Positions 1-8,022 of a DNA stretch of 64,000 bases are shown here, piece after piece. Both the position numbers and the translations under genes were made by a program. Positions within the stretch are counted from its first letter, which is position 1, and every line of letters begins with the position of its first letter. The DNA lies in contig NZ_PDNI01000010.1 in assembly GCF_002925845.1 (NCBI RefSeq), forward strand, positions 83,820 through 147,819, in the 5' to 3' direction. Origin of the DNA: Roseovarius nitratireducens (GTDB taxonomy: Bacteria; Pseudomonadota; Alphaproteobacteria; Rhodobacterales; Rhodobacteraceae). The notes under the pieces were generated by a model. That model saw nothing but the letters and a program-made list of their open reading frames with translations, was not told the origin of the DNA and made no database searches.

Positions 1-60
1 GCGGAAAAGGTAGTGGCGGCGTGGTCTGCTGCCCACAAATCGGAAAAGGGAGCCGCCTGA
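1..60 (+). CDS. mtkA: 3' end of a malate--CoA ligase (malate thiokinase) subunit, partial
   Basis: Frame 1 is open from the window edge to a TGA at 58-60 and encodes the last 19 residues of a protein ending in EKGAA. The stop shares its A with the ATG of the next gene (TGATG), the usual link between the two subunits of a succinyl-CoA-synthetase-type ligase. The identity as the ATP-grasp subunit MtkA (SucC-like) is inferred from the downstream MtkB-like gene, because too little sequence is present to recognise it directly. Confidence 0.5.
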   Translation, partial: AEKVVAAWSAAHKSEKGAA

Positions 61-941
61 TGGCCATTCTCATCGACACATCCAGCCGCGTGCTCGTCAC
101 CGGCCTGACCGGCCGCATCGGCAGCTTTCACGCCGCCGACATGATCAAGCACGGCACCAACATTGTGGGCGGCGTGACCCCGGGCAAGGGCGGCACCAAG
201 CATGACGGCCTGCCGGTCTTCAACACAGTCAAGGGCGCCGTGGCCGAGACGGGGGCCGATCTGGTGATCTGCTTCGTGCCGCCCCCGTTCGCCGCCGACG
301 CGATCATGGAGGCCGCGGATGCGGGGATCAGAACCTGCGTCTGCATCGCCGACGGCATCCCGGCGCGCGACATGATCCGCGTGAAACGCTACATGCGCCG
401 CTACAAGGCCGAGCGCCGGATGCGCCTGATCGGCCCCAACTGCGCCGGGATCATCACGCCCGGGCAGGCCTTTGCCGGGCTCATGCCGCCGCATATCTAC
501 ATGCCGGGGCGCGTGGGCATCGTCGGGCGGTCGGGGACGCTCGGCTACGAGGCCGCGAGCCAGATGAAGGAGCACGGTATCGGCGTCTCGACCTCGGTCG
601 GCATCGGCGGTGACCCGATCAACGGATCAAGCTTCCGCGATATCCTGGAGCTGTTCGAGAACGACCCCGAGACCGACGCCGTGGTGATGGTAGGCGAGAT
701 CGGTGGCCCGCAGGAGGCCGAGGCCGCCGCCTATATCCGCGACCACATGACCAAGCCGGTCGCGGCCTACATTGCCGGTCTCTCGGCGCCCAAGGGGCGG
801 CGCATGGGCCATGCCGGCGCCATCGTGTCGGCGTTTGGCGAATCGGCGCAGGAAAAGGTGGAGATCCTCGGCGATGCCGGTGTGACCATTGTACCTACGC
901 CCTCGTCCTTCGGTGAGGTGGTAGCGAAGATGGTGGCCTGA
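60..941 (+). CDS. mtkB: Malate--CoA ligase subunit (malate thiokinase MtkB-like; SucD family)
   Basis: A 293-residue CoA-binding subunit of the succinyl-CoA ligase family. The ATG at 60 overlaps the preceding stop and is preferred to an upstream GTG at 21. The phosphorylated-histidine motif GHAGAI (His251) and the motif GRSGTLGYE (about 156-164) are present. The variants [11 protein letters not shown] near 36-45, [10 protein letters not shown] near 106-115 and [11 protein letters not shown] near 125-135 resemble methylotroph MtkB more than SucD. MtkAB makes malyl-CoA from malate and ATP; malyl-CoA lyase then yields glyoxylate and acetyl-CoA in the serine cycle. The alternative is an ordinary SucD paralogue; the upstream genes, not visible, would decide. 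Confidence 0.75.
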   Translation: MAILIDTSSRVLVTGLTGRIGSFHAADMIKHGTNIVGGVTPGKGGTKHDGLPVFNTVKGAVAETGADLVICFVPPPFAADAIMEAADAGIRTCVCIADGIPARDMIRVKRYMRRYKAERRMRLIGPNCAGIITPGQAFAGLMPPHIYMPGRVGIVGRSGTLGYEAASQMKEHGIGVSTSVGIGGDPINGSSFRDILELFENDPETDAVVMVGEIGGPQEAEAAAYIRDHMTKPVAAYIAGLSAPKGRRMGHAGAIVSAFGESAQEKVEILGDAGVTIVPTPSSFGEVVAKMVA

Positions 942-960
942 GCCTACGCGCGCCGGGGCC

Positions 961-2208
961 TCACCCGGCGCGCAACCGCCCCGCCGCGAACGCCGAGGCA
1001 GCGATCATCGCGCTGGCCGTGCCCAGCATCAGCGGCAACCCGCCCGCCTGGTAGGTCAGCCCCGAGAGTACCGTGCCCAAGAGACGCCCGCCGGCGTTGG
1101 CCATGTAGTAGAAGCCCACATCCATCGTCACCCGTTCCGCCCGGCTGAAGGCGAGGATCAGGTAGGAATGGAGCGCGGAATTCACGGCAAAGACCGCGCC
1201 GAAGGCCAGAAGCCCCGCGACCAGCGTGATCGTGAGCCATGTCTGCGGCCCATCGGCCAGCAGCACGGCGCCGATCAGTAGCACCGGCACGGAAAGGAGC
1301 GCCAGCGCCCAGCCCCGCGCCGCCCGAATCAGATCGTCCTCGGGCCGCGACTGCGCGCGCATCAGGCTTGGTGCGCCCGCCTGCACCGCGCCGTAGAGGA
1401 TGATCCACCCCGCCATGAAGCTGCCGATCATGAAGAACGCCGCGCGGTTCCCGACCTCGGAGCCGTCCGACAGCACGCCGTAGAAATAGACGGGGATGCC
1501 CACCACGAACCACACGTCGCGCGCACCGAAGAGGAACACGCGCGCTACGCTGAGCCAGTTGACGTTGGCGGATTTCGAGAACACCTCGGAGAATTTCGCG
1601 CCCTTGCGCCCCGTCGGGAGGCCCGGCGGCATGGCGAGCGCCACGGCCACGAGGATTACCGCCAGCACCCCCGCCATCGCCCAGATCGCGCCGTTGAAAC
1701 CGATCCCGGCCAACAGCGCCGCACCCAGCAGGAAGCCCAGCCCCTTGACCGCGTTTTTCGATCCCGTCAGCGTCGCGACCCAGCGGAAGAGCCCGCCGTC
1801 TTGCGCTGGTGCGAGCAGCTTGACGGCGGATTTCGAGGACATCTTGGCCAGATCCTTGGCCACTCCGCTCGCTCCTTGCACCACCATCACGTAGGCCACC
1901 GAAAGCGCGGCGGTCCAGCCCGGATCGAGCTGCGCCAGCGCAATGAGTGCCAGCACCTGCAATCCCAGCCCCGCGTAGAGCGTCGCGGTGAGGCCGAACC
2001 GCGCCGCGATCCAGCCTGCCGACAGGTTCGTCACCATGCCCGCGACCTCGTAGAGGACAAACAGATAGGCGAGCTGCACCGGACTGAACCCGAGCGTGTG
2101 AAAGTGCAGAAGCACCAGCATCCGCAGCGCGCCATCGGTCAGCATAAAGGCCCAATAGGCCGCCGTGACGGCGATATAGGCGCTGAGGTCCTCGGGGCCT
2201 GGGCTCAC
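961..2208 (-). CDS. arsJ: Organoarsenical efflux MFS transporter ArsJ
   Basis: A 415-residue, roughly 12-helix major facilitator protein. The N-terminal stretch [21 protein letters not shown] and the cytoplasmic KMSSKSAVK segment are typical of ArsJ, which exports 1-arseno-3-phosphoglycerate. I chose the GTG at 2208, which overlaps the GAPDH stop as GTGA and gives the family's usual N terminus; a GTG at 2229 is the longer alternative. It is the last gene of the arsRC-gap-arsJ operon, and the GAPDH immediately upstream makes its proposed substrate. Together they form a known arsenate-resistance pair. Confidence 0.9.
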   Translation of the reverse strand: MSPGPEDLSAYIAVTAAYWAFMLTDGALRMLVLLHFHTLGFSPVQLAYLFVLYEVAGMVTNLSAGWIAARFGLTATLYAGLGLQVLALIALAQLDPGWTAALSVAYVMVVQGASGVAKDLAKMSSKSAVKLLAPAQDGGLFRWVATLTGSKNAVKGLGFLLGAALLAGIGFNGAIWAMAGVLAVILVAVALAMPPGLPTGRKGAKFSEVFSKSANVNWLSVARVFLFGARDVWFVVGIPVYFYGVLSDGSEVGNRAAFFMIGSFMAGWIILYGAVQAGAPSLMRAQSRPEDDLIRAARGWALALLSVPVLLIGAVLLADGPQTWLTITLVAGLLAFGAVFAVNSALHSYLILAFSRAERVTMDVGFYYMANAGGRLLGTVLSGLTYQAGGLPLMLGTASAMIAASAFAAGRLRAG

Positions 2209-3203
2209 AATGATGCTCCCACCATGCACGCCACATCGACCAGCCGATGCGCATAGCCCATCTCGTTGTCATACCAGACATACACCTTCACCTGCGTGCC
2301 GTTCACCACCATGGTGGAGGGCGCATCGACGATGCCGGAGCGCGTGTCGTTGGTGTAATCGGCACTGACCAAGGGTCGCGTCTCGTAGCCCAGGATGCCC
2401 GCGAGCGGCCCCTCGGCTGCGGATTTGAACAGGGCGTTCACCTCCTCCGCAGAGGTCTCCCGCTCCATCTCGAACACGCAATCGGTGATCGAGGCGTTGA
2501 GTAGCGGCACGCGCACGGCGTGGCCGTTGAGACGGCCCTTGAGTTCCGGGTAGATCAGCGTGATCGCCGTGGCGCTGCCCGTGGTGGTGGGGATCAGTGA
2601 ATTGAGCGCAGAGCGCGCGCGGCGCAGGTCCTTGGCGGGTCGGTCCACGATCACTTGCGTGTTGGTCACGTCATGGATCGTGGTTATCGAGCCGTGCTTG
2701 ATGCCGATGGCCTCGTGCAGCACCTTGACGACGGGGGCGAGGCAATTGGTGGTGCAGCTTGCCGCCGTGACGATGCGGTGGCGGGCGGGATCGTAGACCT
2801 CGTGATTGACGCCGTAGACGATATTGGCGGCGTCCCCGTCCTTGACCGGGGCGGAGACGACGAGTTTTTTTACCCCGGCGTCGAAATACGGGGCCAGTTT
2901 CGCCTCGGTCTTGTAGACGCCGGTGCAGTCGATCACCACGTCGACACCGTCGAGTGGCAGGTCGCCAAGGTCGCGCGTGCCGATGAACGGCAGGCGCGTC
3001 CCGTCGATGGTGACGCCGCTCTCATCATGCGAAAACGCCGCGTCCCACCGCCCGTGCACCGTGTCGAACTCCAGAAGATGCGCGTGCATCTCCGCATCGC
3101 CCACCGCGTCGTTGATCCACGCAACCTGCGCGCCACGCGCCAGCAGCGGCTTGAGGATCAGCTTGCCAATCCGGCCCAGCCCATTGACGGCATAGACGGT
3201 CAT
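2205..3203 (-). CDS. gap: Glyceraldehyde-3-phosphate dehydrogenase, ars-operon type
   Basis: A 332-residue type I GAPDH. It has an N-terminal NAD-binding Rossmann motif NGLGRIGK (7-14), the catalytic cysteine in AASCTTNC (C150) and the partner histidine H177 in TTIHDVT. The ATG at 3203 overlaps the stop of arsRC by four bases (ATGA). Placed between arsRC and arsJ, it probably uses arsenate in place of phosphate to form 1-arseno-3-phosphoglycerate for ArsJ to export. A role in central glycolysis cannot be excluded, but the organism probably has another gap gene for that. Confidence 0.9.
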   Translation of the reverse strand: MTVYAVNGLGRIGKLILKPLLARGAQVAWINDAVGDAEMHAHLLEFDTVHGRWDAAFSHDESGVTIDGTRLPFIGTRDLGDLPLDGVDVVIDCTGVYKTEAKLAPYFDAGVKKLVVSAPVKDGDAANIVYGVNHEVYDPARHRIVTAASCTTNCLAPVVKVLHEAIGIKHGSITTIHDVTNTQVIVDRPAKDLRRARSALNSLIPTTTGSATAITLIYPELKGRLNGHAVRVPLLNASITDCVFEMERETSAEEVNALFKSAAEGPLAGILGYETRPLVSADYTNDTRSGIVDAPSTMVVNGTQVKVYVWYDNEMGYAHRLVDVACMVGASL

Positions 3204-4039
3204 GCCTCGGCCTCGTCCGCCTTGCGCCCGATGTCGTCCACCCGGGCCTGAAGGCTCACCTTGTCCAGCGAGTCGAAAGGCAGCGCCGCGAAGATCATGA
3301 TCCGGTTGCGCAGCGCGCCATAGGCGTGCTGGAAGGCGAGCGCCTTTTCCGCCTCGGTTCCCTCGGCCCTGACCGGGTCGGGGGTGCCCCAATGGGCGGT
3401 GACGGGCTGCCCGTCCCAGGCCGGGCACTCCTCGTTCGCGGCCCGGTCACAAACGGTAAAGACGAAATCCATCACCGGGGCGTCGGGGGCGGTGAACTCG
3501 CTGACATTCTTGGCGCGCAGGTCCGCAACATCGTGCCCCTTGGATTTCAGCACTTCCAGCGCGAAGGGATTGAGTTCGGAAAAGGGCCGCGTTCCGGCGG
3601 AATAGGCGTTGAACCGGTCTCCCGCGATCTCGCGCAGGATGGTCTCGGCAAAGATCGAACGGGCAGAGTTGCCCACGCAGATGAAGAGCACGTTGTATTT
3701 CCTGTCGGCCATGTCCAAGCCTCCTGTCAGGGTTGGGGCGGGGACGCAGATATCGGACCGCCCGCGGCAGCAGTCGTTGAGCAGGTAATCGAAGGTGCCA
3801 CGCACCTTAGTCAAGTTGATGGAATATCTGAGCGACGTGGCGTGACGCTCTTGGGTGACCAGCCCGGCGCGCAGCAGCGCATTCAGGTAGGCCGAGAGGG
3901 TCGAGGGCTTGAGCGTGAGTGCGTCGGCCAACTCGCCCGCCGACACGCGATCAGGATAGCGCCGCATGAGCAGCCGGAAAAGACCGAGCCGTTGCGGATG
4001 TCCGAGCGTGGAAAGGCGGGTGGCGATTTCTTTTTCCAT
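3200..4039 (-). CDS. ArsR-type repressor fused to a low-molecular-weight-phosphatase-type arsenate reductase (ArsR-ArsC)
   Basis: One 279-residue polypeptide carries two functions. Residues 1 to about 105 are an ArsR winged helix with a recognition helix around [14 protein letters not shown]. It ends in DCC-x6-C (C90, C91, C98), a spacing close to the arsenite site of the Acidithiobacillus ferrooxidans ArsR type. Residues from about 112 form a low-molecular-weight phosphatase/ArsC fold with the catalytic loop CVGNSARS (C121). The ATG at 4039 gives a normal ArsR start; the frame extends upstream only through a TTG. It is the first gene of the ars operon and probably represses itself while reducing arsenate. 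Confidence 0.88.
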   Translation of the reverse strand: MEKEIATRLSTLGHPQRLGLFRLLMRRYPDRVSAGELADALTLKPSTLSAYLNALLRAGLVTQERHATSLRYSINLTKVRGTFDYLLNDCCRGRSDICVPAPTLTGGLDMADRKYNVLFICVGNSARSIFAETILREIAGDRFNAYSAGTRPFSELNPFALEVLKSKGHDVADLRAKNVSEFTAPDAPVMDFVFTVCDRAANEECPAWDGQPVTAHWGTPDPVRAEGTEAEKALAFQHAYGALRNRIMIFAALPFDSLDKVSLQARVDDIGRKADEAEA

Positions 4040-4053
4040 ATTTCGCGAATATG
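4037..4053. promoter_or_regulatory. Candidate ArsR operator dyad overlapping the arsRC start codon
   Basis: The plus strand reads CATATT-TCGCG-AATATG, an inverted repeat with 6-base arms. The first arm is the complement of the arsRC ATG region, so a bound repressor would cover the start codon. A/T-rich dyads of this kind are usual ArsR operators. No strong Shine-Dalgarno sequence lies upstream of this ATG. The site is inferred from symmetry and position only. Confidence 0.5.
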
Positions 4054-4125
4054 CAAAATATTGGAGGTGCGGCAAGGCCCACGGCTTGCTGTCACCAAAA
4101 CTTCACGAAAGACGCTGAGGCGGCG

Positions 4126-4665
4126 CTAGCGCTCGCGCGCCGCCTCGATCGCCGGGCGGATGGTGTTTTCCAGAACCCGGTCGGTGATCGGCCCGGCAAA
4201 GCGCTGCACGATCTCGCCCTGCCCGTCGATCACGTAGGTCTCGGGCACGCCGTAGACTCCCCACTCGAGCGCCATGCGACCGGACGCGTCCGCGCCGATA
4301 CCGGTATAGGGATCGCCCAGCTCTTCGAGGAAGCCCAGCGCGTTGCCGGGCTTGTCCTTGTAGTTGACGCCGTAGACGGGGATACCATCGGCGGCGAGCT
4401 GCATCAGGTTTGGGTGCTCCACCCGGCAGGGCGCGCACCAGCTTGCCCAGTAGTTGACGAGGCTGACCTCGCCCGCGCGCAGGTCGGCGTCCCCAAAGCC
4501 CGGCTTGTCGCCGAGCGGAGTGGTCTCAACCGCCGGGGCCTGCCGGCCCGCCAGCGCCGAAGGGAGCGCATCTGGATTCTCGCGATAAAGTCCGATGAAC
4601 GCCAGCCCCGCGAAGGCAGCAAACACAACCAGCGGCGCAACCATGAGGGGCGAAAGCCTAGCCAT
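4126..4665 (-). CDS. ccmG: CcmG/DsbE thiol:disulfide oxidoreductase for cytochrome c maturation
   Basis: A 179-residue protein with an N-terminal membrane anchor (about 8-26) and a periplasmic thioredoxin fold carrying WCAPC (C77, C80). GVYGVPETYVID is the cis-proline region typical of CcmG. It reduces apocytochrome c CXXCH thiols before haem attachment. It overlaps the end of ccmD by 8 bases and is the last gene of the ccmABCDG operon. Confidence 0.95.
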   Translation of the reverse strand: MARLSPLMVAPLVVFAAFAGLAFIGLYRENPDALPSALAGRQAPAVETTPLGDKPGFGDADLRAGEVSLVNYWASWCAPCRVEHPNLMQLAADGIPVYGVNYKDKPGNALGFLEELGDPYTGIGADASGRMALEWGVYGVPETYVIDGQGEIVQRFAGPITDRVLENTIRPAIEAARER

Positions 4666-4816
4666 CGGATCTTCTCCGCTTCTCTATTTCTTCCAAAGCC
4701 CGCTTGACGCGTGCCGAGCGCCGCAGGCTGGTCCAGACGATCACGGCCAGAAGTGCCAGCGACACCCCGTAGGACGACAACACTGCGCCCGCGTATTTGC
4801 CCAGTTCGGGGATCAT
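4658..4816 (-). CDS. ccmD: CcmD haem exporter accessory protein
   Basis: A 52-residue protein beginning MIPELGKYAGAV. It has one transmembrane helix (about 10-28) followed by a basic cytoplasmic tail LRRSARVKRALEEIEKRRR, the standard CcmD architecture. The ATG at 4816 overlaps the ccmC stop (ATGA), and the end overlaps ccmG. CcmD helps release haem-loaded CcmE from the CcmABC complex. Its size, topology and position make the call firm despite its small length. Confidence 0.9.
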   Translation of the reverse strand: MIPELGKYAGAVLSSYGVSLALLAVIVWTSLRRSARVKRALEEIEKRRRSDG

Positions 4817-5553
4817 GCCTGCATCCTTTCACGTGCCTCGAGCGCGCGCGTCCGCCTTGCCCTGATCTCGGTGCGCGTGCGCACCAGCACAAGCGCGACA
4901 AACAGAAGCACAAAGCCCGCCATCGTTACCAGCAGCGGATACCAGAACACGTCGGCCACGTTCTCCTCCTTGTCGAGGCTGAGCGACGCACCTTGGTGCA
5001 GACCCTGATTCCAGAAATTCACCGCATAGCGACTCAAGAGCGCGAAGACAGAGCCAACAAGGCACAGGATCGAGGTGAGGTCCGCGGCGGTGTCGTCGTT
5101 CTCGATCGCCTCCCACAGCGCGATATACCCCAGATAGAACAGGAACAGGATCAAAAAACTCGTGAGCCGCGGGTCCCATGCCCACCACGTGCCCCACATC
5201 GGCTGTCCCCAGAGCGCGCCGGTCGCGAGCGCGATGAGCGTCATCACCATGCCCACCGGGGCGGCGGCGCGCGCGGCGAGCGCGCTTACATGGTGGCGGC
5301 GCACGATCCAGACCAGCGACGTGACCAGCATCATCAGCCACGCGTTGATCGCCATCAGCGCAGCGGGAACATGCAGGTAGATGATCTTGACCGTCGAGCC
5401 CTGCCGGTAATCCTCGGGTGTGAAGAAGAAGCCCCAGACCAACCCCGCCGCCAGCAGGAGCGCCGCCGACCACGCCACGAAAGGCAGGACGCGGTCGGTG
5501 GTCTCGATGAACTTCTTCGGATTGGCGTATTCCCAAAGGGCATTCAGATTCAT
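4813..5553 (-). CDS. ccmC: CcmC haem ABC transporter permease / haem lyase component
   Basis: A 246-residue, six-helix membrane protein with the tryptophan-rich WGTWWAWDPRLTS signature (about 120-132) that holds haem for transfer to CcmE. The expected external histidines are present: H61 in YLHVP and H186 in GLHQGAS. It lies between ccmB and ccmD, with a 16-base gap to ccmB and an overlap with ccmD. Confidence 0.95.
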   Translation of the reverse strand: MNLNALWEYANPKKFIETTDRVLPFVAWSAALLLAAGLVWGFFFTPEDYRQGSTVKIIYLHVPAALMAINAWLMMLVTSLVWIVRRHHVSALAARAAAPVGMVMTLIALATGALWGQPMWGTWWAWDPRLTSFLILFLFYLGYIALWEAIENDDTAADLTSILCLVGSVFALLSRYAVNFWNQGLHQGASLSLDKEENVADVFWYPLLVTMAGFVLLFVALVLVRTRTEIRARRTRALEARERMQA

Positions 5554-5569
5554 GGGCTGTATCCGTCCG

Positions 5570-6226
5570 TCATCGCAGGTTGACCTTCAATACCGCAGCG
5601 GAGGCGAAAGGCAAAAGCGCGATCGTGCCGCAGGTGATCCCCGCCAGAAGCGCCAGCGGCGTGGTCACGGCGAGCCCCTCGGCCCCACGCCGCGCCACCT
5701 CGGCACCGAATATCAATGTGGGCACGTAGAGCGGCAACACAAGCAGGCTGAGGAGCAATCCGCCGCGTTTCAGCCCCACAGTGAGCGCCGCGCCAAAGGT
5801 GCCGATCACGCTGAGCGCGGGGGTGCCCAGCACCAGCGACAGGACCAGCCAGCCAAAGCCCGGCCCCGGCAGATTGAGCAGCACGCCCAGCACGGGCGCG
5901 GCCAGCACCAGAGGCAGGCCGGTGGTGAGCCAGTGCGCGAAAGCCTTGACCACCACGATCCCCTCCATCGGCAAGGGCGAGGTGGCCAGCAGATCAAGGC
6001 TGCCATCCTCGTGATCGAGGGCGAAGATGCGGTCGAGCGACAGCAGGCAGGCAAGCAGCGCGCCCAGCCACAGCATTCCCGGCGCGATCCGCGACAGAAG
6101 GGCGCTCTGTGGTCCGACGCCGAAGGGCACCAGCACCACGACGATCAGAAAGAACGCCAGCCCGAGGCCAAAGCCGCCGCCAGCGCGCACCGCGAGCCGC
6201 ATGTCGCGAGTGAGAAGCGCGATCAC
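5570..6226 (-). CDS. ccmB: CcmB haem exporter permease
   Basis: A 218-residue integral membrane protein with about six hydrophobic helices and the family N terminus [14 protein letters not shown]. It pairs with the CcmA ATPase. The ATG at 6226 overlaps the ccmA stop by four bases, so the two are translationally coupled. Confidence 0.95.
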   Translation of the reverse strand: MIALLTRDMRLAVRAGGGFGLGLAFFLIVVVLVPFGVGPQSALLSRIAPGMLWLGALLACLLSLDRIFALDHEDGSLDLLATSPLPMEGIVVVKAFAHWLTTGLPLVLAAPVLGVLLNLPGPGFGWLVLSLVLGTPALSVIGTFGAALTVGLKRGGLLLSLLVLPLYVPTLIFGAEVARRGAEGLAVTTPLALLAGITCGTIALLPFASAAVLKVNLR

Positions 6227-6840
6227 AGGAACACCCCGTCGAAATCCTCCACCGCCAGCGGCGCGGCGCGATAGGGTGCGAGATCGAGGATGCGCGCCTC
6301 CGACAGCCGCAGGTCGATATGCGTGGCGATGAGCGCCGCGCCGCCCGCGGCAAGATGGGCACGCACCGCGCCCGCGAACATCGCCACCGCGTCCGTGTCG
6401 AGTGACACGGTCGGCTCGTCCAGCAGCCAGACAGACCGCCCGGTGACTAGGAGCCGCGCGAGGCCCAACCGCCGCTTTTGCCCGGCCGACAGCGCGCCGG
6501 CCTGCCGGTTCGTCAGTGGACCAAGGCGAAACGTCTCCAGCGCCCGGGAAATGTCCTTGGTGCCAAAGACCTGCGCCCAGAAGTGCAGGTTCTCCACCAC
6601 GGTGAGCGCCGCCTTGATCCCGTCGGCGTGCCCGGCATAGACGAGGCTCTCGGGCGCGGCCTCGACCTCGCCGCCAAGGGCGGGCTGAAGCCCCGCCACC
6701 GTGCGCAAGAGGGTGGTCTTGCCGATGCCGTTGGGTCCGCGCAGGACCAGCGCCTCACCGGGGCCGAGCGCGAGGCTCACCCCTTCCAGCACCGGCACTC
6801 CGCCGCGGGCGACGCCCATATCCGTGACACGTAACACCAT
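6223..6840 (-). CDS. ccmA: CcmA haem exporter ATP-binding protein
   Basis: A 205-residue ABC ATPase. Visible motifs are Walker [10 protein letters not shown] (about 35-43), a signature region [15 protein letters not shown], Walker B WLLDEPT and the H-loop histidine in IATHIDL. It powers release of holo-CcmE with CcmBCD. It is the first gene of the ccm operon. Confidence 0.95.
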   Translation of the reverse strand: MVLRVTDMGVARGGVPVLEGVSLALGPGEALVLRGPNGIGKTTLLRTVAGLQPALGGEVEAAPESLVYAGHADGIKAALTVVENLHFWAQVFGTKDISRALETFRLGPLTNRQAGALSAGQKRRLGLARLLVTGRSVWLLDEPTVSLDTDAVAMFAGAVRAHLAAGGAALIATHIDLRLSEARILDLAPYRAAPLAVEDFDGVFL

Positions 6841-6897
6841 GCGCTCTGCCTAGCCGAAAGCCGCAGGCGCGGAAAGCGCCAAAGCCTGCGCGCGATG

Positions 6898-7251
6898 TCA
6901 CACCGGCAGCGCCGCAAGCGCCACCCGGCGACCCTCGGACAGGAGCACGTTGTAGGTGCGGCAGGCGGCGGGCGAATTCATCGCCTCGACCCCCAGCCCG
7001 GCCTCGTGCAGCCGGTCGCGCAGGTCGGCGGGGGCGTGCGCCGTCTCGGCCCCGGTGCCGATGAACACCACGTCCACCTCACCCGCCAGCGCGAGGAGCG
7101 GTGCGGGATCGTCAAAGCCCCGCCACCCGCGCGCCGACGCCGCGGTCACCAGCACCGCGCCTTCGATCACCTGCCCGGCCACACGGAAAAAGCCGGGACC
7201 GTAGCCGTCCACCGGCGTGGCCTCTGCAAAGGTGATCTCGGTCATGCGCAT
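6898..7251 (-). CDS. Mth938-like domain (DUF498/DUF598) protein
   Basis: A 117-residue protein of the Mth938/NDUFAF3 fold, recognisable from GYGPGFFRVAG, VVFIGTGAE and the C-terminal AACRTYNVLLSEGRRVALA. Its bacterial function is not established; the mitochondrial relative assembles complex I. Starts at 7251 (MRMTEIT) and 7245 (MTEIT) are both possible. It sits three bases downstream of the TauE-like gene and after secDF, an arrangement common in this family. Confidence 0.8.
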   Translation of the reverse strand: MRMTEITFAEATPVDGYGPGFFRVAGQVIEGAVLVTAASARGWRGFDDPAPLLALAGEVDVVFIGTGAETAHAPADLRDRLHEAGLGVEAMNSPAACRTYNVLLSEGRRVALAALPV

Positions 7252-7254
7252 GGC

Positions 7255-8022
7255 TCAGGCTCCGTTGCTCCAGATCGGCAGACCGCTCAGCACCGCGAGC
7301 GCGATCACGGCGTAGGCCACCCAACGGTAGAGCCGCTCGTGGCGCGGGTCAAACAGCGCCTGCCCGATGAGCGAGGTGGTGACATAAGGAATTGCCAGTA
7401 CCAGTGCCAGCGCCACAAGCGCCCAGTCCACCACGCCCTTCGCCAGCAGGTTGGCCACGATCACCACGTCGAGCGCGGCGAGGAACAGGATGGTGTTGGC
7501 GCGCACCGCCTGCGCCACCGATTGCCCGGCGAGGTAAAACAGGATCACCGCCGGCCCGGTCAGCCCCGTCAGCCCGCCGATACCCCCCGCCGCCGCGCCG
7601 ATACCCGCCAGTTGCGAGCGACTCACCCGCCCCGAAAAGCGCCAGCCCGAGACCAGCGCCGCCAGCGTCACCGTGGCGATCACGGCCACGCACCAGCGGA
7701 TCAGTTCCGGGTCAATCCGGGCCATCAGCCACAGGCCCAAGGGTACCGTCAGCAGCGCAGCGAAGGCCAGCAGCCCCACCTCGCGCCGATCCGCCTGCCC
7801 CCACGCACGCGGCAGGAGCGCCGATGAACTGACGATGCCGGTCAGCATCATCACGCCCACGATCACCTGCGGTGCAAGGAATATCCCGGCGACAGGGACA
7901 AAGATCAGCGCCGTGCCGAACCCCGAGAAGCCGCGCACGATACCGGCAACCCCGATCGCCAGCATCAGCCAGGGCAACCCCGGAGTCGCAAGGGCCGCTA
8001 CGAGGGGATCAGGCATCCACAT
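7255..8022 (-). CDS. Sulfite exporter TauE/SafE family membrane protein
   Basis: About 255 residues with eight or so hydrophobic helices and the glycine-rich AGIGAAAGGIGGLTGLTGPAVILFY region typical of TauE/SafE (DUF81). Family members export sulfite, sulfoacetate or related organosulfur compounds, and the substrate here is unknown. The start is uncertain: ATG at 8022 or 8016, both overlapping the secDF stop at 8009-8011. The longer frame to 8049 has no better signal. Confidence 0.8.
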   Translation of the reverse strand: MWMPDPLVAALATPGLPWLMLAIGVAGIVRGFSGFGTALIFVPVAGIFLAPQVIVGVMMLTGIVSSSALLPRAWGQADRREVGLLAFAALLTVPLGLWLMARIDPELIRWCVAVIATVTLAALVSGWRFSGRVSRSQLAGIGAAAGGIGGLTGLTGPAVILFYLAGQSVAQAVRANTILFLAALDVVIVANLLAKGVVDWALVALALVLAIPYVTTSLIGQALFDPRHERLYRWVAYAVIALAVLSGLPIWSNGA

